Below are positions 1 to 8,567 of a DNA stretch of 64,000 bases, in pieces. Each line of letters begins with the position of its first letter. The stretch's first letter is position 1. Made by a program: the position numbers and the translations under genes. The stretch spans positions 1 through 64,000 of the forward strand of contig JAETQD010000019.1 in the NCBI GenBank assembly GCA_021770825.1. The letters are read 5' to 3'. This stretch comes from Clostridium sp. Lineage in GTDB: Bacteria > Bacillota > Clostridia > Lachnospirales > Lachnospiraceae. The notes below the pieces were generated by a model. It worked only from the letters and a program-made list of their open reading frames with translations, was not told the DNA's origin and did no database searches.

Positions 1-1
1 C

Positions 2-832
2 TCCGTTCTTCCGATGCCCTTTATGATTGATGGAGAAACATACTTTGAAGATATAACCTTAACACAGGAAGAATTCTATGAGAAGTTAAAAACAGATGCG
101 GATATTTCCACGTCCCAGCCGTCTCCGGACGATGTGATGACACTTTGGGATTCTCTTCTTGAGGAATATGATCAGGTGGTTCATATTCCCATGTCCAGCG
201 GACTTTCCAGCTCATGCAGTACGGCAATGGCTCTGGCCGTCGACGAGAAGTATGAGGGGAAGGTATTTGTGGTGGACAACCAGAGAATTTCCGTCACCCA
301 GGTCCAGTCCGTAAAGGACGCCCTGATGTTAATTGCACAGGGAGCAGACGGGGCCCACATTAAAAAACGCCTGGAGGAAACCAAGTTTGATTCTGTGATT
401 TTCATTGCCGTGGATACCCTCAAATACCTGAAAAAGGGAGGAAGAATCACACCGGCAGCAGCAGCCCTGGGAACCCTTCTTAAGATCAAGCCGGTGCTTA
501 TTATTCTGGGAGAAAAGCTGGATGCCTTTGCCAAGGCCAGAACCATTAAACAGGCCAAGTCTGTGATGATGACAGCCATACAGAAGGAGCTGGAAACAAG
601 GTTAAACGACAGTGAATGCAGATATACGCATCTGGCCATTGCCCATACCCAGAATGCAGAGGCAGCCGAGGAGTTTAAAAAGGAAGTGCAGGAGAAATAT
701 CCGTATGCGGATATTCTTGTGGCTCCCCTTTCCTTAAGTGTTTCCTGCCACATCGGACCGGGCAGCCTTGCACTGACGGCAACAAGAAAGATGGTTGAGG
801 AATATGAAAATACACAGGAAGCAAATCAGTGA
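2..832 (+). CDS. DegV family fatty-acid-binding protein (5' end outside window)
   Basis: DegV proteins bind a fatty acid, and in Firmicutes some serve as FakB subunits that present exogenous fatty acids to the FakA kinase. The frame is open to the left edge (reads SVLPMPFMIDGETYFED), so about 30-40 N-terminal residues with the usual TDSTxDL motif are missing. The ATG at 14 is internal. Supporting motifs are ITLTQEEFYEKL, the MSSGLSS ligand-pocket loop, DTLKYLKKGGRI and the C-terminal HIGPGSLAL segment, all typical of the family. Its 3' end overlaps the histidine kinase gene, which suggests translational coupling. No fakA-like DAK gene is visible here, so a FakB role is inference. Confidence 0.9.
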   Translation, partial: SVLPMPFMIDGETYFEDITLTQEEFYEKLKTDADISTSQPSPDDVMTLWDSLLEEYDQVVHIPMSSGLSSSCSTAMALAVDEKYEGKVFVVDNQRISVTQVQSVKDALMLIAQGADGAHIKKRLEETKFDSVIFIAVDTLKYLKKGGRITPAAAALGTLLKIKPVLIILGEKLDAFAKARTIKQAKSVMMTAIQKELETRLNDSECRYTHLAIAHTQNAEAAEEFKKEVQEKYPYADILVAPLSLSVSCHIGPGSLALTATRKMVEEYENTQEANQ

Positions 833-2276
833 GTTTTACCGTAAGCACACGCCCAGCATAAAGGTACCCATGGTGCTTTTCTGTATCTTCATCTGTATGG
901 TGCCCCTCGTCATCCAGGGGCGGGTGCTGGCAAGCTCCTCCAGACAGGCCCAGATCGAGAGGCGGATCATTGATGTCCAGAACCAGTGCCAGATCATGAG
1001 CAATAAAATGTCGCGAAACGGGTATCTGGCCAATTCCATGGTGGACAATGCGGGTACCGATGCGGAGCTTTCCATGCTTGCGGACATCTTCAACGGCCGT
1101 ATTCTCATTGTGAACTCAGGCTTTAAGATCGTAAAGGATACCTTTGCCCTTTCAGAGGGAAAGATCTGTATTTCGGATGAGATTATCCAGTGCTTCCAGG
1201 GTGAAAGTACCAGCAAATACGATACGCAGAAGCACTATTTTGTGCTGGCGATTCCCATTGCGGAAAACGGCCAGGGCGTGGACCAGGCTGCTTCGGGAAA
1301 GACAACCGGAGTGATGGTGGTCACCGCATCCACAGAGAGTATGTTCACACTGGAGGAGGGCTTAATTGAAAAGGCCTCCTTATACCAGCTCATGATTTTT
1401 GTCCTGGTTCTGATTCTGGTATTTTCCGTGACCGGAATCATAACGAAACCCTTCGATTCCATCACCCTGTTTTTAAACCGGGTGGCAGAGGGAAATCTGG
1501 ACGAGGATATTTCCGAGGAATCCTACCGGGAAACCAAGCGGATTTCCAAAGCCATCAACCGGACTCTTCAGACCTTAAAGAAGGTGGAGCAGTCCCGCCA
1601 GGAATTCGTTTCCAATGTGTCCCATGAATTAAAAACACCGATCACCTCCATACGGGTGCTGGCCGATTCTTTAATGGGAATGGAGGACGCGCCCAAGGAG
1701 CTTTACCAGGAATTCATGAGTGACATTTCCGATGAAATTGACCGTGAAAGCAAGATCATCGACGATCTTCTGACACTGGTGCGGATGGACAAGGCCTCGG
1801 CAGAAATCAATGTGGCCCAGGGAAATATCAACGGAGTCATTGAGATGATCTTAAAACGACTCCGTCCCATCGCCAGGAAGCGGAACATTGAACTGATTTT
1901 CGAGAGCATGCGGGACGTGACAGCCGACATTGACGAGGTGAAATTCTCCCTGGCAGTCAATAACCTGGTGGAGAATGCCATCAAATACAACAAAGAGGAG
2001 GGCTGGGTCCGGGTCACCCTGGATGCAGACCATAAATTCTTTTATATCAAGGTGGCCGATTCCGGAATCGGAATTCCCGAAGAGCTTAAGGACCGGGTAT
2101 TCGAGCGGTTTTACCGGGTGGATAAGGCCAGATCCAGGGAAACCGGAGGAACGGGACTGGGTCTTGCCATCACAAAAAGCGTGATATTAATGCACCATGG
2201 GGCCATCCGCGTGGAAAGCACAGAGGGCGTGGGAACCACATTCATGGTGCGGATTCCGCTTATTTATATCCCATAG
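804..2276 (+). CDS. Two-component sensor histidine kinase (HAMP, HisKA, HATPase_c)
   Basis: Membrane sensor kinase of about 490 residues. Order: N-terminal membrane segment (about residues 20-43), an extracytoplasmic sensor of about 150 residues, a second membrane segment near 198-216, a HAMP linker, the dimerisation H-box SHELKTP with the phospho-accepting His near 274, an N-box (NNLVENAIKYN), G1 box (DSGIGIP), F-box (VFERFYRVDKARS) and G2 box (GGTGLGLAI). I chose the ATG at 804; a TTG at 795 is an alternative. Either start lies inside the 3' end of the DegV gene. No response regulator is in the window; it may lie upstream. The GerMN lipoprotein follows after 15 bases, so the two are probably co-transcribed. 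Confidence 0.93.
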   Translation: MKIHRKQISEFYRKHTPSIKVPMVLFCIFICMVPLVIQGRVLASSSRQAQIERRIIDVQNQCQIMSNKMSRNGYLANSMVDNAGTDAELSMLADIFNGRILIVNSGFKIVKDTFALSEGKICISDEIIQCFQGESTSKYDTQKHYFVLAIPIAENGQGVDQAASGKTTGVMVVTASTESMFTLEEGLIEKASLYQLMIFVLVLILVFSVTGIITKPFDSITLFLNRVAEGNLDEDISEESYRETKRISKAINRTLQTLKKVEQSRQEFVSNVSHELKTPITSIRVLADSLMGMEDAPKELYQEFMSDISDEIDRESKIIDDLLTLVRMDKASAEINVAQGNINGVIEMILKRLRPIARKRNIELIFESMRDVTADIDEVKFSLAVNNLVENAIKYNKEEGWVRVTLDADHKFFYIKVADSGIGIPEELKDRVFERFYRVDKARSRETGGTGLGLAITKSVILMHHGAIRVESTEGVGTTFMVRIPLIYIP

Positions 2277-2291
2277 GAAAGGGGAGGTTTC

Positions 2292-3233
2292 ATGAGACAA
2301 CTGAAGAATTGGTTTAGAATCCCTTTCCTGGCTTTTGCCGCTTTTTTCCTGATTGGATGCGGGAAAGGAGAGCAGTTTGCGGAGGGGGTTCCCCACTGCA
2401 CCATATATTACTTAAACTCTGCCGGAACCCAGCTTGTGGGGAGCGAATACGGCACCGTGGAAACGGAGAAGGAAGAGCTGGTGCAGGAGCTGTTAGCCAA
2501 AATGACCAGTGTTCCGGCCGATTTGGACTGCCAGAGCGCAATTCCGGAGCGGATTGAGACGATCACCTTCCGCATTGAGGAAAATGTTCTCTATCTGTAT
2601 GCCGATGCCAATTATTCACTGATGAATTCGGTGCAGGAGATTCTGTGCCGGGCAGCCCTTACAAAGACCCTGACACAAATTGAGGGGATTGATTATCTGA
2701 GCATTTACTGTGCGGAGCAGCCCATTGTGGACGGGGCAGGAAACCCGGTGGGAATGCTCTCGGCTTCGGATTTTGTGGACAGCATCCGGGATGTGAACTC
2801 CTTTGAAAAGACAGAGCTTACCCTGTATTTTGCCAATGAAACAGGGGATAAGCTGGTGGAGGAAAAACGGGAGGTCATGCGGAATACCAATACCTCATTG
2901 GAAAAGCTGATTGTGGAGCAGCTCATTGAAGGCCCCATGAGAAGCGGCTCCTACGCGACGCTTCCCAAAGACATGAAGCTTTTAAATGTTTCCGTCAATG
3001 AATCTGTGTGCTCCATCAATCTGGATGCCACATTTTTAAACAGTACGCTGGAGGTGCGGGAGTATATTCCGATTTATTCCATCGTGAATTCCCTTTCGGA
3101 GCTTTCCACCGTGAGCCGGGTGCAGATACGCATCAATGGCTCCCAGGATGCTGTGTTCCGTGATCAGATTCCTTTAAACACGGTGTTTGAGAGGAATTAT
3201 GAGTACATGGAGGGAGGAGAAAAAAATCAATAG
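2292..3233 (+). CDS. GerMN-domain lipoprotein
   Basis: Secreted lipoprotein of 313 residues. A basic N-terminus and hydrophobic stretch end in a lipobox (LIGC, Cys23), so it should be lipid-anchored outside the membrane. The mature part shows two GerMN-type repeats, around residues 35-145 and 165-300. Both carry the family pattern of an YYLNS or LYFAN strand, a helix with VQELL or VEQLIEGP, and a final INLD- or LYADANY-type strand. GerM in Bacillus acts in sporulation and germination; in other contexts GerMN lipoproteins sit next to sensor kinases as possible modulators, as here. Substrate unknown. The GGAGG at 2282 fits the ATG start. Confidence 0.88.
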   Translation: MRQLKNWFRIPFLAFAAFFLIGCGKGEQFAEGVPHCTIYYLNSAGTQLVGSEYGTVETEKEELVQELLAKMTSVPADLDCQSAIPERIETITFRIEENVLYLYADANYSLMNSVQEILCRAALTKTLTQIEGIDYLSIYCAEQPIVDGAGNPVGMLSASDFVDSIRDVNSFEKTELTLYFANETGDKLVEEKREVMRNTNTSLEKLIVEQLIEGPMRSGSYATLPKDMKLLNVSVNESVCSINLDATFLNSTLEVREYIPIYSIVNSLSELSTVSRVQIRINGSQDAVFRDQIPLNTVFERNYEYMEGGEKNQ

Positions 3234-5559
3234 ACCTTTGCTGTATCTGACAGGGGGACTGGTACTTGGAGAGACGATGGCCCTTTTGATGACAGCGGAG
3301 CAGGGAATTTTTTTGCTGGCAGCAGTGCTGTCTGTCTTTTCCTGTGCTTATGTGCGGGGAAGAGGCAGGCTGCCGGCTTTTTTGGTTCTGGTCCTTTTGG
3401 GGTGTGTTCCTGGCTTTGTGCGTATGGGGTGCGAGCGGGCCGGAACCGGAAAAGAGATGGCCGTAATGGAGAGTCTGGAGGGCAAGGCGCTCCTTGTGGA
3501 GGGCGTTGTGGAGGAGATCAGTGACCGGGAAACCGGGACAAGGCTTTTGCTTTCGGAATGTACGGTCAAGGAGGGAAGAGAGAATCCGGAGGTGATTCAT
3601 GGCGGGCCAAAACGCATATATGTTTATACGGATGGCGGGCAGGAGCTTAAAATCGGCATGAGAGTACGCGCTGCAGGGGAAGGGAAAGCACCGGAGAGCG
3701 GAAGGAATCCAGGGGCCTTTGACCACCGTCTGTACTGCAAAAGCAAGGGAATCTGCGGACTTTTTTACGGGGAGAGGATTGAGATTTTAAATCCCCGGTA
3801 TGACCGTTTCAGGGAAGGAATCCGAAAAGTACGGATGGCTTTGGAACGGCAGCTTGACCGGATTTCTTCGGGAACCGACGGAGGAATTTTAAAGGCCGTT
3901 CTTTTGGGTCAGCGGGGAGACCTGGATGAGGAGGTGTATGCCCTGTACCGGAAGAATGGAATTTCCCATCTTCTGGCCATCAGCGGCCTTCACGTATCCA
4001 TCATCGGCATGGGCTTATGGCGGGGACTGAGGGCCGGGGGCCTTGGATATCCGGCCGCCGGGGCTGTTTCCTGGGGATTTTTGCTGGTTTATGGATGTAT
4101 GACGGGCTTTGGACCGTCAGTGGTAAGGGCAGTGTGTATGACGGGAATTTCCTTTCTGGCTGCAGGCCTTGGGAGAACTTACGATCTTCCGTCGGCCATG
4201 TGCATTCCGGCAGCAGGACTTCTTCTGTTGCGGCCATACCTGTTAACGCAGGCCTCTTTCCAGCTTTCCTTTCTGGCTGTCGGCGCAGTGTTTTTTCCCG
4301 GGAGCTTTCTGATACGGAGACTTTCGGCCTGGGGACTGTATGAGGGATTTCTCATGAGTGCGTCCATTCAGGCAGTGACCGCTCCGGTGATTCTGTTTCA
4401 TTCCTTTGAATTTCCCGTGTACGGGGTGGTTTTAAATCTTCTGGTCATTCCCCTCATGACCTATGTGGTGGTTTCCGGAGGCCTTGGACTGGCTGTCTCG
4501 GCGGTCTGGCTGACCGGAGGCAGGGCACTTCTGGGAGGCGCCCACTATATTCTTAAAGTCTATGAAACAGCCGGGGAACTGGTGCAGAGGCTTCCTGGAG
4601 CCAGTCTGGTCCTGGGACGTCCCTCCTGGATACAGATGATACTTTTTTACATGGGAATTCTGGCGGGGATTTTGGTGGTTCTCCGGCGGGGGAAAAAGTG
4701 GCTGGTCCTCTGGGCCGCCAGCCTGATGTTTTTACTTCCCATACATTCTCCAAAGCTTTCCGTGACCTTTCTGGATGTGGGGCAGGGAGACGGAATTTTT
4801 CTGCAGGCCCATGGAAAAACCATGCTGGTGGACTGCGGAAGCAGCGGGGAAAAGGAGCTGGGCGAAACTTGTCTGGTCCCCTTTTTAAAGAGCCGTGGGA
4901 TTTCCAGTCTGGATACGGCGGTGGTGAGCCATGGGGACTGGGACCACATAAGCGCCGTCCGTCATGTTCTGGAGACACCGGACTGCGGGATTGCCATAAA
5001 GCGTCTTGTGATGCCGGAGGCAGGGGCGGGGCAGGAGGTTTATATGACCCTGGAAGCCCTGGCAAAGAAACAGGGGACGGCTGTGGTTTATGGAAAGGGC
5101 GGGGATGATTTTACGGGCTTTCTGGGGGAGGATGTAACGATCACCTGCCTGCATCCCAAAGCGGGGGAAGTTTATGAGAACAGGAATGAGGAATCCCTGG
5201 TTCTTGAAATCCGCTATGGCAGCTTTGGGCTGCTGCTCACCGGGGATGTGGAAGAGGGCGGGGAGAGAGCCATGGAAGAGGCCGGAAACCTCAGTCCCGT
5301 CACCGTTTTAAAGGCTGCCCACCACGGTTCTGATACCTCTTCCGGGGAGGAATTTATCCGTGCGGTGAATCCGCGCTATGTGGTCTTGTCCTACGGGAAG
5401 GGCAACCGGTACGGCCACCCGGCGCCGGACGTGGTGGAGCGGCTTTCTGGGGCCGGGGCCAGGATTCTCCGGACGGCCGAAATGGGAGCCATTGAAATCC
5501 GAACCGACGGAAGAAGAATGAAGGTTTCCGGATGGCTTGACAGGTCCGGCGGGATTTGA
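3199..5559 (+). CDS. comEC: ComEC/Rec2 family DNA-uptake channel
   Basis: Polytopic membrane protein of 786 residues that in naturally competent bacteria conducts single-stranded DNA across the membrane. N-terminal membrane segments and an OB-like region (DUF4131) come first. The Competence domain follows, with the hallmark HLLAISGLHVS near residue 260 and many helices up to about 510. A C-terminal metallo-beta-lactamase-like domain opens with TFLDVGQGDG and contains SHGDWDH and AAHHGSD. Length is normal. The ATG at 3199 preceded by GAGAGG is preferred over the TTG at 3187, and the gene overlaps the lipoprotein gene by 35 bases. No other late competence genes (comEA, comF, comG) are in the window, so DNA uptake by this strain is not established. 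Confidence 0.93.
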   Translation: MSTWREEKKINRPLLYLTGGLVLGETMALLMTAEQGIFLLAAVLSVFSCAYVRGRGRLPAFLVLVLLGCVPGFVRMGCERAGTGKEMAVMESLEGKALLVEGVVEEISDRETGTRLLLSECTVKEGRENPEVIHGGPKRIYVYTDGGQELKIGMRVRAAGEGKAPESGRNPGAFDHRLYCKSKGICGLFYGERIEILNPRYDRFREGIRKVRMALERQLDRISSGTDGGILKAVLLGQRGDLDEEVYALYRKNGISHLLAISGLHVSIIGMGLWRGLRAGGLGYPAAGAVSWGFLLVYGCMTGFGPSVVRAVCMTGISFLAAGLGRTYDLPSAMCIPAAGLLLLRPYLLTQASFQLSFLAVGAVFFPGSFLIRRLSAWGLYEGFLMSASIQAVTAPVILFHSFEFPVYGVVLNLLVIPLMTYVVVSGGLGLAVSAVWLTGGRALLGGAHYILKVYETAGELVQRLPGASLVLGRPSWIQMILFYMGILAGILVVLRRGKKWLVLWAASLMFLLPIHSPKLSVTFLDVGQGDGIFLQAHGKTMLVDCGSSGEKELGETCLVPFLKSRGISSLDTAVVSHGDWDHISAVRHVLETPDCGIAIKRLVMPEAGAGQEVYMTLEALAKKQGTAVVYGKGGDDFTGFLGEDVTITCLHPKAGEVYENRNEESLVLEIRYGSFGLLLTGDVEEGGERAMEEAGNLSPVTVLKAAHHGSDTSSGEEFIRAVNPRYVVLSYGKGNRYGHPAPDVVERLSGAGARILRTAEMGAIEIRTDGRRMKVSGWLDRSGGI

Positions 5560-5603
5560 TATGGTTGTTAGGCAGATGGAAAAAAATTGGAGGAATCAGA
5601 TTT

Positions 5604-6938
5604 ATGGGATTTTCACTGGATATCAGCGTTCCGGCTCTGACCGTATTTGTTCAGGGGATTTTAAGTTTCTTCTCCCCCTGTGTGCTGCCGCTTCTTCCTT
5701 TATATATTGGGTACTTGTCGGGAGGGACGGCAAAACGGGGAGAGGACGGAAGAATGTACTATGAGAGAAAAAAGGTCATGGTACATACCCTGTTTTTCGT
5801 ACTTGGCGTCAGCTTTGCATTTTTTGTGCTGGGCTTCGGCGTTTCTGCATTGGGACGGTTTTTTAAGGGAAACCAGACACTTTTTGCCAGAATCGGCGGT
5901 ATTTTTGTGATCTTGATGGGAGCTTACCAGTTGGGGATTTTCGGCACCTCTGCGTTCCTTTCCAGGGAGCGGAGACTGCCCTTTTCCATGGGAAGTCTGG
6001 CCATGTCTCCGGTGGTGGCATTCCTTTTAGGTTTCACCTTCAGCTTTGCCTGGACTCCCTGCGTGGGTCCGGCCCTGGCCAGCGTGCTGATGATGGCAGC
6101 CTCGGCAGCCACACAGGGCAGGGGATTTCTGCTGATCGGTGTCTATACGGCAGGATTTGTGATTCCCTTCCTTCTTGTGGGACTGTTCACCACAACGCTT
6201 CTGGATTTCTTTAAAAAGCATGGAAATCTGGTGAACTATACGGTGAAGGCCGGAGCCATTCTTATGATTTTTATGGGTGTTATGATGTTTACAGGAAACA
6301 TGAACGCGGTGACTGGATACCTGTCGGAAGTGACCGGACAGGGGACGGAGCAGAAGACGGAACAGGAGACGGAGCAGGAGACAGAGCAGAAGGAAACGCC
6401 GGAGAACGGAGAAGAAAGCGGGGAGCCGTCTGAGGAAGAAACCCCAGGGGAGGAAACCGAAGCGGAGGCAGCCTCCGATGTGATTCCGGCCATAGACTTC
6501 ACCCTCACAGACCAGTACGGCAACATCCATACCCTGTCGGACTACAAGGGAAAGACCGTTTTCCTCAACTTCTGGGCCACCTGGTGTCCGCCCTGCCGCC
6601 GGGAAATGCCGGATATTCAGGCGCTTTACGAAAAGTACTCGGCAGAGGAGGACCCGTCGGTGATTATTCTTGGAATTGCAGCTCCGGAGCTTGGGCAGGA
6701 ACAGGACGAGGAGGGGATTGCAGCATTTCTGGAAGAAAACGGGTACACCTACCCGGTGGTCATGGACCATGGCGGCCAGATCTTTGCAGGCTATGGAATT
6801 TATTCCTATCCCACCACCATGATGATTGATAAGGACGGAAATGTGTTTGGCTATGCCACCGGACAGCTCAGTGAGAGCATGATGCAGAGTATCATTGACC
6901 AGACCGTTACCGGAATCCGGAAGACAACTGCAGACTAG
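5604..6938 (+). CDS. CcdA-TlpA fusion: thiol-disulfide electron transfer protein
   Basis: A fusion of about 444 residues. The N-terminal half is a CcdA-type membrane domain, with the paired cysteine motifs FFSPCVLPLLP (near residue 20) and AWTPCVGPALA, and six or so membrane helices. It passes electrons from cytoplasmic thioredoxin outward. A Glu/Thr/Gln-rich linker (about 245-290) leads to a TlpA/ResA-like thioredoxin domain with WATWCPPCRREMP and the cis-proline segment YSYPTTMMID. The fused arrangement lets the membrane domain reduce its own extracytoplasmic thioredoxin. Start chosen at ATG 5604 because TTGGAGGA lies 9 bases upstream; in-frame codons back to 5556 overlap comEC. Substrate proteins are unknown. 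Confidence 0.93.
   Translation: MGFSLDISVPALTVFVQGILSFFSPCVLPLLPLYIGYLSGGTAKRGEDGRMYYERKKVMVHTLFFVLGVSFAFFVLGFGVSALGRFFKGNQTLFARIGGIFVILMGAYQLGIFGTSAFLSRERRLPFSMGSLAMSPVVAFLLGFTFSFAWTPCVGPALASVLMMAASAATQGRGFLLIGVYTAGFVIPFLLVGLFTTTLLDFFKKHGNLVNYTVKAGAILMIFMGVMMFTGNMNAVTGYLSEVTGQGTEQKTEQETEQETEQKETPENGEESGEPSEEETPGEETEAEAASDVIPAIDFTLTDQYGNIHTLSDYKGKTVFLNFWATWCPPCRREMPDIQALYEKYSAEEDPSVIILGIAAPELGQEQDEEGIAAFLEENGYTYPVVMDHGGQIFAGYGIYSYPTTMMIDKDGNVFGYATGQLSESMMQSIIDQTVTGIRKTTAD
6345..6392 (+). repeat. Four in-frame 12-bp tandem repeats in the CcdA-TlpA linker
   Basis: Four consecutive 12-base units close to ACGGAGCAGAAG encode TEQK, TEQE, TEQE and TEQK. They lie in the flexible linker between the membrane and thioredoxin domains. 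The units differ at a few positions, so the tract is not recent, but it can change length by 4 residues without losing frame. Confidence 0.9.
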
Positions 6939-6955
6939 ACCAGGGAGGCACTGCC

Positions 6956-7930
6956 ATGCAGACATTAAATCAGCATATCAAGGACCATACGTTCAAACGG
7001 GTATATCTGCTTTTTGGGGAAGAGCAGTTCCTTGTAAACAATTACAAAAAGCGGCTGCGGGAAGCCATCGCAGGGGACGACACCATGAATTTCAACAGCT
7101 TCCAGGGAAAAAATCCCGATGTGAAGGAGATCATAAGTCTCTCCGATACGATGCCTTTCTTTGCGGAACGCAGACTGATTCTCATAGACGGAAGCGGATT
7201 TTTTAAAGGTGCGCCGGAGGAGCTGACGGCGTATCTTCCGCAGATTCCCGACACTACCTGTATGGTATTCTGTGAGTCTGAGGTGGATAAAAGAAACAAG
7301 CTGTATAAGAAGGTAAAGGAAATCGGCTATGCAGCCGAGTTAAACCGGCAGGATTCTGCCCAGCTTATGCAGTGGGCGGCAGGAATCTTAGCCAGAGACG
7401 GCAGAAAGATCACCAGACAGGTCATGGAGTATTTTTTAGAGCGGACCGGGGATGATATGGAAAACATAAAATCGGAGCTGGAGAAATTAATCTGCTACAC
7501 CATGGGGCGGGAGGTCATCACAAAGGAAGACGTGGACGCCGTGGGAACGGTGCATGTGACAAACCGGATTTTCGAGATGGTATCGGCCATTGTGTCCGGC
7601 AACACAAAGAAGGCCATGGATTTGTATGAAGATTTGCTGACCTTAAGAGAGCCGCCGATGCGGATTCTGTTTCTCATTGCAAGACAGTTTAACCAGCTTT
7701 TGCAGGTGAAGGAGCTGGTTTCGCGGGGGAATGACAAGGGAAGTATTGCCTCAAAAATCAAGGTTCCTCCCTTTGCGGCGGGAAAGCTGATTACCCAGGC
7801 AAAGGCCTTCACCGGAGAGCAGATTCTATCCTATGTGAAACAGTGTGTGGAGTACGAGGAAGCTGTGAAAACCGGAAAGCTTTCGGACCGAATGGCAGTG
7901 GAGCTCCTGATCGCCCAAAAGTATAAATAA
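6956..7930 (+). CDS. holA: DNA polymerase III delta subunit
   Basis: Clamp-loader delta subunit of 324 residues, the wrench that opens the sliding clamp during replication. Family features: VYLLFGEEQFLVNNYKKRL at the N-terminus, the DTMPFF and LIDGSGFF strands of the first domain, the FCESEVDKRNKLYKK segment and the helical C-terminal collar domain (LLTLREPPMRILFLIARQFNQLL). Length matches the family. The ATG follows a CAGGGAGG sequence. Position immediately before rpsT is the common Firmicute order, here with rpsT on the opposite strand. No sign of damage. Confidence 0.95.
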   Translation: MQTLNQHIKDHTFKRVYLLFGEEQFLVNNYKKRLREAIAGDDTMNFNSFQGKNPDVKEIISLSDTMPFFAERRLILIDGSGFFKGAPEELTAYLPQIPDTTCMVFCESEVDKRNKLYKKVKEIGYAAELNRQDSAQLMQWAAGILARDGRKITRQVMEYFLERTGDDMENIKSELEKLICYTMGREVITKEDVDAVGTVHVTNRIFEMVSAIVSGNTKKAMDLYEDLLTLREPPMRILFLIARQFNQLLQVKELVSRGNDKGSIASKIKVPPFAAGKLITQAKAFTGEQILSYVKQCVEYEEAVKTGKLSDRMAVELLIAQKYK

Positions 7931-7933
7931 AAA

Positions 7934-8016
7934 AGAATCCTGCTCCGCAGGATTCTCCGCCTGCGGCGGGTCGCGTCAGCGACATTTTCCTTTCCGCCGC
8001 AGTGCGATCCTCGCGG
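7934..8016. repeat. Cluster of short palindromes, possible interspersed repeat
   Basis: Downstream of holA four small hairpins follow one another: AGAATCCTGC/GCAGGATTCT (7934-7956, 3-base loop), CCGCC/GGCGG (7957-7969), GTCGC/GCGAC (7970-7983) and GCG/CGC near 8004-8014. Such packed palindromes resemble REP/BIME-type intergenic repeats. The first hairpin has an A6 run on its left, so it would also work as a terminator read on the minus strand. Whether the unit recurs in the genome cannot be seen here; only one copy is in the window. Confidence 0.5.
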
Positions 8017-8066
8017 AGCGTTTTTATATCATAGGAAATGAAGTTTCCTATGATATAAAAAACGCT
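8017..8066. repeat. Long near-perfect inverted repeat
   Basis: A 22-base left arm (8017-8038, AGCGTTTTTATATCATAGGA...) and a 23-base right arm (8044-8066) are separated by 5 bases. They differ only by one extra A. Its outer part (AACGCT) overlaps the left arm of the rpsT terminator, so the two hairpins are mutually exclusive structures. Confidence 0.75.
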
Positions 8067-8100
8067 TTCCCGACACACCACACGGGAAAGCGTTTTATTT
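8057..8100. terminator. Bidirectional terminator between holA and rpsT
   Basis: A perfect 13-bp stem (AAACGCTTTCCCG 8060-8072 and its complement 8083-8095) with a 10-base loop. It is flanked by A4 on the left and TTTTATTT on the right. It lies 30 bases past the rpsT stop, and can end transcripts from both strands. Confidence 0.85.
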
Positions 8101-8126
8101 ATGAGTTTTTATATCCAGCCTTATGA

Positions 8127-8390
8127 TTAAGCCATTGCGTTTACGGCTTTGGACAAACGGGATACTTTTCTGGAAGCAGTATTCTTATGATATACGCCCT
8201 TGGAAGTAGCCTTGTCGATTTCGCTTGTAGCAGCAAGAAGCGCAGCCTGTGCAGCAGCCTTGTCACCGGCGGTAATTGCAGCTTCAACCTTCTTCACATA
8301 AGTTTTTACTTTAGATCTGATTGCTTTGTTTCTAGCGGCCTTTGTCTCTGCCACTAAGATTCTTTTCTTTGCAGATTTGATGTTAGCCAA
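8127..8390 (-). CDS. rpsT: 30S ribosomal protein S20 (TTG start)
   Basis: Small-subunit protein that binds 16S rRNA, 87 residues, lysine- and alanine-rich, reading (M)ANIKSAKKRILVAETKAA and ending SRLSKAVNAMA. The canonical N-terminus requires initiation at the TTG at 8390. GGAGGTG sits about 7 bases upstream of it, while the upstream ATG at 8405 overlaps that Shine-Dalgarno and would add six atypical residues. In E. coli rpsT also starts at UUG and is autoregulated at translation; whether that holds here is inference. It is a single-gene transcript with a strong promoter and its own terminator. Confidence 0.95.
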   Translation of the reverse strand: MANIKSAKKRILVAETKAARNKAIRSKVKTYVKKVEAAITAGDKAAAQAALLAATSEIDKATSKGVYHKNTASRKVSRLSKAVNAMA

Positions 8391-8481
8391 TCTGTACACC
8401 TCCATTATGATTAAAAAATATTCACTGTTTGTTTTGCATCAAAGTCTGGACACGGACAGTTCAATGTAAACATACCCTTGT

Positions 8482-8510
8482 ATTTTAACGAAAATCTTCT
8501 GGGATGTCAA
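8482..8510 (-). promoter_or_regulatory. Sigma-A promoter of rpsT
   Basis: On the minus strand: -35 TTGACA (8510-8505), 17-base spacer, -10 TAAAAT (8487-8482). The leader to the TTG start is about 85 bases. Confidence 0.85.
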
Positions 8511-8567
8511 TACATATTTCCCTATTTTTTGCGGAAAAATAGGAGTGAATCAGAAAGGAGAAGGTCT

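Noticed and set aside
6345-6392. CRISPR-like repeat
   Set aside because: Four contiguous 12-bp units inside a coding sequence with no spacers; it is a protein linker repeat.
6027-6965. Open frame of 312 codons on the minus strand opposite the CcdA-TlpA gene
   Set aside because: Antisense to clear conserved motifs on the plus strand; no domain, no ribosome-binding site.
8478-8567. N-terminal extension of gpr from the ATG at 8478
   Set aside because: It overlaps the rpsT promoter, has no Shine-Dalgarno, and the ATG at 8568 with AAAGGAG gives the expected propeptide.
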